Below are positions 57,432-64,000 of a stretch of 64,000 nucleotides of DNA, piece after piece. Every line of letters begins with the position of its first letter. Positions within the stretch are counted from its first letter, which is position 1. The position numbers and the translations under genes were made by a program. The DNA is from a virus. The DNA lies in IMG/VR virus record IMGVR_UViG_3300020442_000005, positions 209,026-273,025 of that record; one strand, given 5' to 3'. Under the pieces are notes generated by a model, which had not been told where the DNA came from, did no database searches, and worked only from the letters and a program-made list of their open reading frames with translations.

Positions 57432-57646
57432 CCAGCCCAGCACTACCAGCGACAAGCCCACCAGCAGGCCCCTCAGCCCTACCAGAAACGGCCCCCTTTC
57501 AGGCCCCAAATTTGGCCAAAAAAGGGCCCTCTCTAGGGCCCCTCTGGCATACTCAGTGGGAGCCTCTCGGGCCAGCCGGCGCTAAGCCTCGAAATTTTTT
57601 CCGGCGGAATTTTTTCAAACCAAACCAACTTTCATAGGAGAACATC

Positions 57647-57721
57647 GTGAATACAATTCTATTACTAGTCATCATTTACCTACTAATATGGTCATACAAT
57701 CCACCACATAAAAGGAGATAA
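57647..57721 (+). CDS. 24-aa membrane peptide (GTG start)
   Basis: TAGGAGA precedes GTG 57647 at a good distance. The peptide is one hydrophobic helix (ILLLVIIYLLIW) with a basic C terminus, and its stop lies two bases before the next start. Confidence 0.5.
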   Translation: MNTILLLVIIYLLIWSYNPPHKRR

Positions 57722-57723
57722 CC

Positions 57724-57909
57724 ATGTCACTTACATTTAGCGACGGAATGACATTCAACACAAGCGGACCATTAAGACTTGCGCATAGACAAGACGGTTG
57801 GTACGTAGTTGGCGACGGAATGTTGATCCCAGTTGACAGTCCAGAAGAAGGCGAGAGATTTATTGCAATACTGCAAAAGAAGGAAAACAAGGAGAATAAC
57901 CATGAATAA
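57724..57909 (+). CDS. hypothetical protein, 61 aa
   Basis: A small beta-rich domain (RLAHRQDGWYVVGDGMLIPVDSPEEGERF) with a Lys/Asn/Glu tail. AAAGGAGATAACC before the ATG. Known to me from other phages only as hypothetical. Confidence 0.72.
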   Translation: MSLTFSDGMTFNTSGPLRLAHRQDGWYVVGDGMLIPVDSPEEGERFIAILQKKENKENNHE

Positions 57910-58198
57910 CCTAGAGTTCATAGCGACACACATACATAATAACCCAGATAACGCAACCTTTAGCGAGATACGTTTTAACTTGATGCTATACAAAGGATGG
58001 TCAGTGCAGAAAGCCATGGATCCAAGAAATCGAGGATGGAACAGCTGTTATTTCTCAAAGGGATACAAGCGACGATACCATGGAAAATTGTGGGTAAAGA
58101 CCGATCCGAACAATAGAAGATCCGGGTACATGCTCACAGAAAAGGGTAAAGAATATGTTGTAAATACAACGAAACCAGAATATAATAAAAGTGCATAG
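57902..58198 (+). CDS. small basic protein, paralogue of the gene at 5116
   Basis: MNNLEFIATHI...CYFSKGYKRRYHGKLWVKTD...GYMLTEKGKEYV matches the 5116 product (NLDFIATYL, YFHISKGQSHRGYAGKFWVKR, WILTADGLYRV). A winged-helix-like fold is inferred. AAGGAG precedes ATG 57902. Confidence 0.78.
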   Translation: MNNLEFIATHIHNNPDNATFSEIRFNLMLYKGWSVQKAMDPRNRGWNSCYFSKGYKRRYHGKLWVKTDPNNRRSGYMLTEKGKEYVVNTTKPEYNKSA

Positions 58199-58209
58199 GG
58201 GAGGCATAT

Positions 58210-58386
58210 ATGACATTACAAGAGTTCGTCGATTCATATCGTATCGCAACGGCAGGAAGCTATTATGAAAGACTTGATGAGGCACAGCTGTTCGTTTCAG
58301 ACGCAGAAGGAGAAGTGTCTGAGTCATTGTCAGAAATAGTTGCGTACGCTGCAGCAATATATGACGTAAAGAAATCAGATATCTAA
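58210..58386 (+). CDS. hypothetical protein, 58 aa
   Basis: An acidic helical protein (MTLQEFVDSYRIATAGSYYE...EIVAYAAAIYDVKKSDI). GGGGAGG precedes ATG 58210. No family recognised. Confidence 0.65.
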   Translation: MTLQEFVDSYRIATAGSYYERLDEAQLFVSDAEGEVSESLSEIVAYAAAIYDVKKSDI

Positions 58387-58412
58387 CAACAATAATCATG
58401 ATAGGAGAAAAC

Positions 58413-58841
58413 ATGAAATTTCATACAGAAGAAGTAAACGTAAAAATCTGCAAAAACCTGGCTCGCGACGCTAGCGCGTCAGTACTAGAAAAGGTCAAAG
58501 AGGCGCGCGCATTCCTTGAAGGCATGATTGCTGCAGGAGCCATGGCTCCGGGTGAGTATGTAATCTCTCGTAAGGGACTTAAAGGAAATGGTTCTGGACC
58601 ACTCAATCACGGCGGGGACCGATATGGCCATTACCACAGTACGGGTGAGTTTGGTCATACTCTAGAGTCTGCACTGCGAAACAACTGGGATCCAGCTGCA
58701 AACTGGTCTGGTGACCATACGAGCCTTTGGGTTAATCGTATTGATGGTACTCCTTGTTTTATGACAAGAAAAGGGCATGAGAAATCTTATTGCGCCTTAT
58801 CAACCGCAACTCGAAGACGATTCACTTCATCAGGTCTCTAA
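58413..58841 (+). CDS. hypothetical protein, 142 aa
   Basis: Helical N-terminal third, then a Gly/His/Trp-rich segment (DRYGHYHSTGEFGHT, WSGDHTSLWVNRIDG) and a basic C terminus. AGGAGAAAAC precedes ATG 58413. Function unknown. Confidence 0.75.
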   Translation: MKFHTEEVNVKICKNLARDASASVLEKVKEARAFLEGMIAAGAMAPGEYVISRKGLKGNGSGPLNHGGDRYGHYHSTGEFGHTLESALRNNWDPAANWSGDHTSLWVNRIDGTPCFMTRKGHEKSYCALSTATRRRFTSSGL

Positions 58842-58853
58842 AAGGTAAACGTG

Positions 58854-58903
58854 ATTTTCTCCGGAGAAGCCTAAAAACTCAAAAATTTCCGGAGAAAATT
58901 TTG
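58854..58903. promoter_or_regulatory. TTCTCCGGAGAA palindrome and half-copy, possible operator
   Basis: A perfect 12-base palindrome TTCTCCGGAGAA (58856-58867) is followed by TTTCCGGAGAAAA about 20 bases later, and TTCCGGCGGAA occurs at 57598. Both lie between genes, so they may be repressor sites or act as RNA hairpins. Confidence 0.4.
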
Positions 58904-58965
58904 CCAAACTTTTCAGTTATCAATCTTAATCAACTACAACAATAAAACCATCAAATGGAGAAAAC

Positions 58966-59454
58966 ATGACATTTATTAAACTTACGCCACATATGGACTT
59001 ACGGATGAGTACAGAAATCTTAGGTAAAAATGGCGATCACATCCCGATTAATCAGTTAAAGGATCCAAAGACCGGTTTTTCTTATACTGATTCTGCGACC
59101 GTACCTTGTATGGTGAATGTAAATCAGGTTGCAAGAGTATACACGGGAAAGGTATTCACTAGCCAATCACTTAGCAGCTCACGTATACCAAATCCGGATG
59201 CACTGTTCTATGACAGTATGGAATATGCTCGAGATGAGCTAAAACATACAATTGTTGAGATGACTAATGGCCATTATTTTTCTGTCATTGAGTTACCTGA
59301 ATACGTTTCATATCTGATTGCAGGGCGTTCACCTCGAAACTGGCCAACCAACGTTAAGCGATACCATACTTTACCTTTGTCTAGAATGCAGGATGACGAA
59401 GAGGCAATCCCGGAGATGGATGAGATTCCGGTATCCCAAAACTACATCGGTTAA
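58966..59454 (+). CDS. hypothetical protein, 162 aa
   Basis: A mixed alpha/beta protein ending in an acidic tail (DDEEAIPEMDEIP). Contains CMVNVNQVARVYTG and YVSYLIAGRSP. ATGGAG precedes ATG 58966. No family recognised. Confidence 0.78.
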   Translation: MTFIKLTPHMDLRMSTEILGKNGDHIPINQLKDPKTGFSYTDSATVPCMVNVNQVARVYTGKVFTSQSLSSSRIPNPDALFYDSMEYARDELKHTIVEMTNGHYFSVIELPEYVSYLIAGRSPRNWPTNVKRYHTLPLSRMQDDEEAIPEMDEIPVSQNYIG

Positions 59455-59474
59455 GATACTACCCGGGAACTGTT

Positions 59475-59666
59475 ATGAAGATAGGTGATATGGTAAAAAA
59501 ATCTGATGGTTATGGATCCGAATGCAGACCACAGTGGGTTGGTTTGGTCGTTGATATAACGATCGAGAATATCCCTACTTCTGGCAGTTCCCGCCTTTAT
59601 TTAGACGTATTATTGCCAAGTGGAGAGATTGAATCTTGGCTAGCATCAATGTGTGAGGTTATATGA
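59475..59666 (+). CDS. SH3-like 'GDMV' protein 1
   Basis: MKIGDMVKKSDGYG...WVGLVVDITI...YLDVLLPSGEIESW is the first of a tandem run (59475-61265) of small proteins opening with K-(I/V)-G-D and continuing with G-(L/I)-V-hydrophobic and a D-V-hydrophobic strand, the plan of a single SH3-like barrel. ATGA-type coupling to the next gene. Confidence 0.75.
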   Translation: MKIGDMVKKSDGYGSECRPQWVGLVVDITIENIPTSGSSRLYLDVLLPSGEIESWLASMCEVI

Positions 59667-59839
59667 GTATTGGTGATTTAGTATCCTCGGCCTGGAATGG
59701 CAGAAATGGATGGATTGGAATAATTGTAGATAAAGTCCGAAGTTTGGGCTCGTCGACAAAGTACGTTGTTATGTGGGGAAACGGTCAGACAGATACAGTA
59801 TTCGGCCGAGATCTGATTCCTATCACGCCGGTGAAGTAA
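59663..59839 (+). CDS. SH3-like 'GDLV' protein 2, 58 aa
   Basis: MSIGDLVSSAWNGRNGWIGIIVDKV...YVVMWGNGQTD. It overlaps the previous stop and shares its last A with the next ATG (TAATG), so it is clearly part of the translated series. Confidence 0.75.
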   Translation: MSIGDLVSSAWNGRNGWIGIIVDKVRSLGSSTKYVVMWGNGQTDTVFGRDLIPITPVK

Positions 59840-60039
59840 TGAAAGTCGGTGATTTAGTTTTCGAAGTGCCATTCGGAAAGGAGTGGTTTCAAAAAAACCC
59901 ATGGCTCACTTCTCCCGGTTTTGGTATTATTACTGAACTTATTAGCGAATATAAAGTAATGGTCTGGTGGTCAAGCGGTGAATATCAAGGTCGGCTCGAA
60001 GAGTATGATACTGATTACCTTGTTAAGGTGGAAGCATGA
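59839..60039 (+). CDS. SH3-like 'GDLV' protein 3, 66 aa
   Basis: MKVGDLVFEVPFGK...GFGIITELISEYKVMVWWSSGEYQG, the same plan with VMVWWSSG as in protein 2 (VVMWGNG). Confidence 0.77.
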   Translation: MKVGDLVFEVPFGKEWFQKNPWLTSPGFGIITELISEYKVMVWWSSGEYQGRLEEYDTDYLVKVEA

Positions 60040-60236
60040 AAGTCGGTGATTTAGTTATGCATAAGATTAAATACCAAGAGGGACGCGCTCGTCGCGAGTG
60101 GGGAGTCGGGTATGTGATCGAGGTGCATCGTGTCATGTACGAGAACCACATGCCTTTTGTGACTGTTATGTGGCCGAAGTGGAATAAGGAGACAAAGGGT
60201 TCTCAAGTTTATTTGGAGGTGATAAGTGAAGTTTAA
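60036..60236 (+). CDS. SH3-like 'GDLV' protein 4, 66 aa
   Basis: MKVGDLVMHKIKYQEG...WGVGYVIEVHRV...VTVMWPKW. The first eight residues and their DNA are nearly identical to protein 3, a clear tandem duplication. Confidence 0.77.
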   Translation: MKVGDLVMHKIKYQEGRARREWGVGYVIEVHRVMYENHMPFVTVMWPKWNKETKGSQVYLEVISEV

Positions 60237-60435
60237 GATAGGTGATATGATTAAGATGCGTCGATTAGATCCGTATCAATACGGTATCTTAATAGAATCT
60301 GATTACGAAACATCAATCGGTACGCCGTTTGATTGGCTCGTTATGTTCTTTGACGGAAGTTTCGCCGGATGCGATGAAAGAGAGTTTGAGAGAATACAAA
60401 GTTTAAACATGGAGAAAAGTTATGAATTGGTTTAA
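60226..60435 (+). CDS. SH3-like 'GDMI' protein 5, 69 aa (GTG start)
   Basis: GTG 60226 follows GGAGG. MKFKIGDMIKMRRLDPYQYGILIESD...WLVMFFDGSFAG keeps the family plan. Overlaps the neighbours by 11 and 14 bases. Confidence 0.74.
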   Translation: MKFKIGDMIKMRRLDPYQYGILIESDYETSIGTPFDWLVMFFDGSFAGCDEREFERIQSLNMEKSYELV

Positions 60436-60643
60436 AAGACTATTTGGCTGGAAGACAACTGAAGAGAAGGAACTTGATAGATTACGCAAGAAGTGCGAAA
60501 AGCTTCAAAAGAAGGGCTTTGACGCACAACGAAACGGCAATCTTCGATTGGCCGGCGAGTACTATCAAGAGGCGCAACAAATAGAGGATAAGATAGTTGA
60601 GTTGACAACCAATGCTACGGTAGGTTTGAATGAGCCCGGGTGA
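60422..60643 (+). CDS. coiled-coil protein, 73 aa
   Basis: MNWFKRLFGWKTTEEKELDRLRKKCEKLQ: an amphipathic basic/aromatic N terminus, as in membrane-associating helices, followed by a two-helix coiled coil. It interrupts the SH3 series. Function unknown. Confidence 0.72.
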   Translation: MNWFKRLFGWKTTEEKELDRLRKKCEKLQKKGFDAQRNGNLRLAGEYYQEAQQIEDKIVELTTNATVGLNEPG

Positions 60644-60851
60644 AGTCGTTATGTTTATAAATCGTAAGAGTCTATATGCAAAATGGTTTTACGGTCAATT
60701 GGGTATTGTCGAGAGTTATGTTCCGTACGGTGCTGATGGTTATTCACACTGTAGGGTGCGCTGGCTGAATCCTGTTAAGTATGGCGATAGGTTTGCAACA
60801 TATTCAAATTTTCGTGCTGACAATTTTACCAAGGAGTGGGGCGATGCTTGA
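60630..60851 (+). CDS. SH3-like protein 6, 73 aa
   Basis: MSPGEVVMFINRKS...FYGQLGIVESYVPYGADGYSHCRVRWLNP has the G-x-V-V, G-I-V and R-V-R-W strands of the family. Confidence 0.73.
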   Translation: MSPGEVVMFINRKSLYAKWFYGQLGIVESYVPYGADGYSHCRVRWLNPVKYGDRFATYSNFRADNFTKEWGDA

Positions 60852-61101
60852 TCTTGATTTTGCTGTAGGCGACCGGGTAAAAGTGGTATCTAAGATTTTA
60901 TCGGTGGATCCTTACAAGGCTGTTGAGACCCGGGTAGTGTCCAATGAGATGGTTGGCCTGGTTATAAACATAGACGCAAGGCTTAGGAAGGGAGCAACCT
61001 GGAAGAAGGCTGGCTACATAGTGTCTGTTTATGTGGATGAGGGTCTTGGATTGTGGGAGTTCGGGACTGATTATTGGAAGATTCGGAAGATAACGGAATG
61101 A
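60844..61101 (+). CDS. SH3-like 'GDRV' protein 7, 85 aa
   Basis: FAVGDRVKVVSKIL...EMVGLVINIDARL...YIVSVYVDEGLGLWEFG. The start follows AAGGAG. Overlaps both neighbours. Confidence 0.74.
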   Translation: MLDLDFAVGDRVKVVSKILSVDPYKAVETRVVSNEMVGLVINIDARLRKGATWKKAGYIVSVYVDEGLGLWEFGTDYWKIRKITE

Positions 61102-61265
61102 TTAGACCGCACGTGCCGATCGGTCAATTGGTTTTGGTAGGCGGTCAACTGCCTGGTATTATATTGGCCCGACTTGACGGGTATTGTTATTCTGTGTTCG
61201 TAATGGGTGGCGTGCATGTTATACATCGGGATGATATGATCATTGTCGATCCGGACGATTATTAG
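61098..61265 (+). CDS. SH3-like protein 8, 55 aa
   Basis: VPIGQLVLVGGQLPGIILARLDGYCYSVFVMGGVHVI, the shortest member of the series. ATG overlaps the previous stop. Confidence 0.7.
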   Translation: MIRPHVPIGQLVLVGGQLPGIILARLDGYCYSVFVMGGVHVIHRDDMIIVDPDDY

Positions 61266-61311
61266 GTTGTACATTGGTTGTTCGGTATGTATAGTGGATT
61301 ATAGCAATGGA

Positions 61312-61371
61312 TTCGCGCTTATCCTGGGGGATAGCGCGAAAAGCTGGTGGGCCCCCTCGCCGCTTCGCGGC
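61312..61371 (+). ncRNA. strong double-hairpin leader
   Basis: TTCGCGC-T-TATCC, loop TGGG, GGATA-GCGCGAA (61312-61340) forms a 12-bp stem with one bulged T. GCCGC-TTC-GCGGC (61359-61371) forms a second GC-rich hairpin. Neither is followed by a T run. They lie in the 136-base gap before the gene at 61402 and may be an RNA-stability or regulatory leader. Confidence 0.5.
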
Positions 61372-61401
61372 ATTTAAAAGATAAATCTTAAGGAGAAAAA
61401 A

Positions 61402-62082
61402 ATGAAAAAAGCAGAGTTGAAAGCATGGTTGAACAAGGACAAGGTAAATCGTCGATTTATACGTCGGATTGGTATACCTCAATATACACTTGTCGACATA
61501 ACCAACACTAAAGAGCTTGAGGACATAAAGAACGAGTTTATAAGAATCTGCAGAAGCGATAACCACTTTAAACAAGTAGAGAAGGAAAAGGGCAGTGATT
61601 TTAGCAAGTTGGTTTTAGATAGAATGTTTGACTCTAGTTTTTGGCAAGGCTATTGGTATAAAAGAAGACACGAGTCTCGTAATTTGCTGTCGACATGGAG
61701 TTATTTGTTGAAAAACGTGTTAGGTGATACAGCCCGGCCATGGGAAGCCAGATCAAAAGTGAGCAGATTTTTTAGCAACGTGCGATTATTCTTTCGAAAT
61801 AAAAAAGCAAAGTTGATTGAATCAAACACAGATATAGTATACACGGTGAAAAGCAACACATGGGGCGAGCTGGTTGAATCTAAGTTTCTTACAACCTGGA
61901 GTTATAAGAGAAACACAATCAAACCTGGCATGCCCATATTGTTCATAGAGAAGGACTATGCTAATCGTTATATATTCATGGTTGGTTCAGAATATGTTTG
62001 TTTGTCTTTGCCTTCGCTCATGAAAGTAAAAGAGTTGCAGCAAACAGATATAGCAGTAGCTCCAGAACTGAGAAACAAATGA
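61402..62082 (+). CDS. hypothetical basic protein, 226 aa
   Basis: A basic protein with many Lys, Arg, Trp and Phe residues; N-terminal helical part, then beta-rich residues 140-226 (ILFIEKDYANRYIFMVGSEYVCLSLPSL), possibly an SH3-like end domain. AAGGAGA precedes ATG 61402. No family recognised. Confidence 0.78.
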   Translation: MKKAELKAWLNKDKVNRRFIRRIGIPQYTLVDITNTKELEDIKNEFIRICRSDNHFKQVEKEKGSDFSKLVLDRMFDSSFWQGYWYKRRHESRNLLSTWSYLLKNVLGDTARPWEARSKVSRFFSNVRLFFRNKKAKLIESNTDIVYTVKSNTWGELVESKFLTTWSYKRNTIKPGMPILFIEKDYANRYIFMVGSEYVCLSLPSLMKVKELQQTDIAVAPELRNK

Positions 62083-62186
62083 AATATTTTCTTTGTTCAT
62101 ATAGAGGGATGCTGTTTATACTAGCTTTTTTATCTTTGCTTATTTTGTGCAATTACATTATCTTTAAAATAGGTGGTCAAATATGA
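62079..62186 (+). CDS. 35-aa membrane peptide
   Basis: MKYFLCSYRGMLFILAFLSLLILCNYIIFKIGGQI: one membrane helix (split here: LFILAFLSLL and ILCNYIIF). ATGA overlaps with both neighbours support translation. Confidence 0.6.
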   Translation: MKYFLCSYRGMLFILAFLSLLILCNYIIFKIGGQI

Positions 62187-62506
62187 ATACTATGTTTATG
62201 AAAAAAGAAAACATGTTAACGTTAGATGATATTATACCCTGCTCAACAAAGAAGAAAAATGATTTTCTTGACCTGGTGCCTCTCGAGAAGTCCGTACGTG
62301 GTGACAGCGATTATTTTATTTTAGAAAGACTTAAGATAATAAGTCTCAAAAGCAAGTGGGATATAAACGAAGCAACGGTTGCTGTTCGAGAAGCATGTAT
62401 CAAAGAGTGGTATCGTCGTTATGGCGAAGGCGCGCCTATACCAGACGTAGAACTTAGTCCAGAGGCTTTGGCGCAGATCGAGGCAGACAAGGAGGTTTTG
62501 TTATGA
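62183..62506 (+). CDS. hypothetical protein, 107 aa
   Basis: A soluble acidic helical protein with no recognised motif. Its start and stop overlap its neighbours. Confidence 0.75.
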   Translation: MNTMFMKKENMLTLDDIIPCSTKKKNDFLDLVPLEKSVRGDSDYFILERLKIISLKSKWDINEATVAVREACIKEWYRRYGEGAPIPDVELSPEALAQIEADKEVLL

Positions 62507-62799
62507 TTTCAAAAGAGCCCGGGCTTTATAAAGCTGGTGATAGGGTGTGGATAAATAAACTATTTGTTATGGGTGACGTTACCATGGAGGTAGTTGATTT
62601 AAAGAACCCTTTTATAGCAACCGTTAAGGAAGTTAAAGAACGCTGTTCAGAGCCATTTGGAGTGCCATACGTCATTAGTCTTCCAAAACATATTACGAAA
62701 AAACATAATTGTGCAAATGCATGTTATTGGGAGACAGACATAATTTGCAAAGTTGAGGATGAAGAGGATTTATTTTGGAAAGTTTGGGGAGATCAATGA
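62503..62799 (+). CDS. SH3-like domain protein, 98 aa
   Basis: YKAGDRVWINKLF...FIATVKEVKERC...YVISLPKH fits the small barrel family, here with HNCANACYW adding Cys/His that may bind metal. ATGA overlaps on both sides. Confidence 0.72.
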   Translation: MISKEPGLYKAGDRVWINKLFVMGDVTMEVVDLKNPFIATVKEVKERCSEPFGVPYVISLPKHITKKHNCANACYWETDIICKVEDEEDLFWKVWGDQ

Positions 62800-63152
62800 T
62801 AATTAGTGATGGGATGCGATCGAAAGAAGAATCTGATAATGGAGTGTTTGGAAAAATGAACCGTGTACGAGCAGTCGAGCTTAGTTTAATCGCTCAAAGG
62901 GTGTATGATCCCGGAGATTATATTGCAGAGATCAAAGAGATATTCAGGTGTATCACTGAAAACAAAGAGTACGATGACGCTCCCGAGCTAAGTAAATCTC
63001 AACTTATAACCATCCTGGAGAATCTTACTGCTGATTCAAGTCATCCTGGTAAATACAGTATTAGACAGATACTTATAGAAGGTGAAAAAACTGAATCTTC
63101 GCGCGAAAGAAAAAAATACTTGGAAACAATACAAGCGATTCTGTTTGCGTGA
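62796..63152 (+). CDS. hypothetical protein, 118 aa
   Basis: A charged, all-helical protein; ATG 62796 overlaps the previous stop. No family recognised. Confidence 0.75.
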   Translation: MIISDGMRSKEESDNGVFGKMNRVRAVELSLIAQRVYDPGDYIAEIKEIFRCITENKEYDDAPELSKSQLITILENLTADSSHPGKYSIRQILIEGEKTESSRERKKYLETIQAILFA

Positions 63153-63169
63153 GATAAGCGGAGACTGCA

Positions 63170-64000
63170 ATGCTTCATGATATATTAAAACTAGTTGACC
63201 AAGTACCGGTTACAGCTGATTGGAAAACAAAGGTCACCCGGAGTGATGGTGTCGATTTAGATCCCATGCCCGGTTTTGACGCTATGTTTACATTTAGAAT
63301 TGAGCCGAAAGGTGCAAAACTTAAGAAAGTCATAGATCAAATGGCGCAAGAGTCACCAAAGTATAGAAAGATTTTTGGCAATCTGCCGACTTCACGATCA
63401 AAGCTTTTAAGAATTTTGACTGATAGACAGCCTGGTGAATCAATTGATTTAGCAAACGCGAAAGCTGCAGCAATCAAAGCGTTTTACCGCGCTCAAAAAC
63501 CATTGCTTGATCAAATTGAGGAATCTCTTAAAACGAACTATCCGGGTAAAGCATTCATATTTAATCCTATTGAGTTTAAATATTCTGGCGCCGGTGATAC
63601 AGTATGGGAGGCCTATGTTTATTCTGAGTCTGATAAGCCTGCTGAATTGCCGGAGCCTATAGAATTACCGGTTGAAACAACTCCGGAAGATTTAGTAGTC
63701 GCACCAGAGCCACGGCAGCCAAAAGCCGAAGACCCTGATGAGCTAATTAAAGTTGAAAAGCATATCCTGTCTCGCGAAGAAATAGATGCCATTATAGACG
63801 GCATTGTTGTCAAGCTTGGTCTCAATCCAAATACTGATCTTACCGTAGTTAATGATGCCGCGACAGCCTTAAATGAGTATGAGGACATGAGATATAGTTC
63901 CGTATTGCCCAAGATACCAACCGTCGTAGTTTCTGATTCGTATAACACGAGAAATCCACGCAAAGAAACATATAAAGACGGAACTGAAATGATACACATT
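63170..64000 (+). CDS. 5' part of a large protein, runs off the window
   Basis: GGAG precedes ATG 63170 and the frame stays open for 277 codons to the window end. Residues 1-150 are a mixed alpha/beta domain (FDAMFTFRIEPKGAKLKKVIDQMA, SRSKLLRILTDRQPGE); 155-195 are a Pro/Glu-rich linker; then another helical segment begins. This looks like a structural or adaptor protein, but no family is recognised. Confidence 0.75.
   Translation, partial: MLHDILKLVDQVPVTADWKTKVTRSDGVDLDPMPGFDAMFTFRIEPKGAKLKKVIDQMAQESPKYRKIFGNLPTSRSKLLRILTDRQPGESIDLANAKAAAIKAFYRAQKPLLDQIEESLKTNYPGKAFIFNPIEFKYSGAGDTVWEAYVYSESDKPAELPEPIELPVETTPEDLVVAPEPRQPKAEDPDELIKVEKHILSREEIDAIIDGIVVKLGLNPNTDLTVVNDAATALNEYEDMRYSSVLPKIPTVVVSDSYNTRNPRKETYKDGTEMIHI

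Noticed and set aside
57209-57637. A 142-codon open frame running through the repeat block
   Set aside because: It starts on the stop of a proven gene, crosses the GAAACA repeats, and encodes a Pro/Arg/Gly-rich product with no ribosome binding site; a C/G-rich region stays open by chance.
63619-63999. Minus-strand frame at the right end
   Set aside because: It lies opposite a plus-strand gene with a good start and ribosome binding site at 63170; the Ser/Val-rich product reflects the complement.

Overview
The window reads as part of a large tailed-bacteriophage (probably jumbo-phage) genome. The evidence is very dense packing with ATGA/TAATG stop-start overlaps, dozens of small unrecognised genes, strong AGGAG-type ribosome binding sites, a compact tRNA cluster without encoded CCA ends, phage-typical GIY-YIG/T5orf172 proteins, T4-late-like TATAAATA/TATAATTATA boxes, and a very large family of proteins carrying a short N-terminal peptide like the capsid-targeting signal of T4 internal proteins. 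No terminase, capsid, tail or polymerase gene lies in the window, so the phage assignment is inferred from style. The host is not identifiable. Three short lipoproteins with Thr/Asp/Glu-rich tails point to a Gram-negative host.

Layout. 1-945: small genes ending in a VOC-fold protein. 942-4074 (minus strand): five genes with the targeting-peptide motif. 4178-9492: a UV-damage endonuclease (UvdE), two pairs of small paralogues, SH3/KOW-like proteins, a T5orf172 protein, a mini-DnaJ and a Cys-rich peptide. 9492-15759: an overlapping operon metK - queF-like - metH - ahcY, which is a complete activated-methyl (SAM) cycle, closed by a terminator. 15869-18072: an MBD4-like DNA glycosylase and unknowns. 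18122-19480: six clear tRNAs (Leu, Arg, Gln, Thr, Gly, Met), a tRNA remnant, an aberrant tRNA-like gene and a structured spacer. 19538-25552: a cysteine-synthase/CBS-type PLP enzyme, tiny membrane proteins, a GIY-YIG protein, a large nuclease-like protein, a DUF2312/GapR-like protein, a HAD phosphatase and three lipoproteins. 25677-35076: a cytosine-deaminase-type amidohydrolase and the second group of targeting-peptide proteins. 35129-36064 (minus): a SAM-dependent methyltransferase. 36213-39302: small early-looking genes behind conserved leaders.

39421-54637 is the most striking segment: 20 head-to-tail genes, 19 of which carry the peptide consensus MKxLRQYIRKxLLxE (one internally). After it they carry GNAT-like domains (eight paralogues), ADP-ribosyltransferase-like domains (seven candidates), a complete PAP2 phosphatase, or unknown domains. 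I interpret this as an arsenal of proteins packaged in the head, cut by the prohead protease after hydrophobic-x-Glu, and injected with the DNA, like T4 Alt and the internal proteins but far larger.

54638-58965: a G-poor gene, a repeat-rich non-coding region with GAAACA/TGTTTC dyads, a RadA-core ATPase with distinct codon usage, and small genes. 58966-63152: a tandem run of small SH3-like 'GDLV' proteins, a structured leader and unknown genes. 63170-end: a gene that runs off the window.

How it may fit together: the SAM cycle would regenerate methyl donor and clear the inhibitor S-adenosylhomocysteine during infection. The methyltransferase is the only obvious methyl sink here, and the MBD4-like glycosylase would suit DNA that contains 5-methylcytosine (inference). 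UvdE, RadA-like and GIY-YIG proteins serve DNA repair or recombination. The packaged GNAT/ART/PAP2 proteins would act on the host at the moment of entry.
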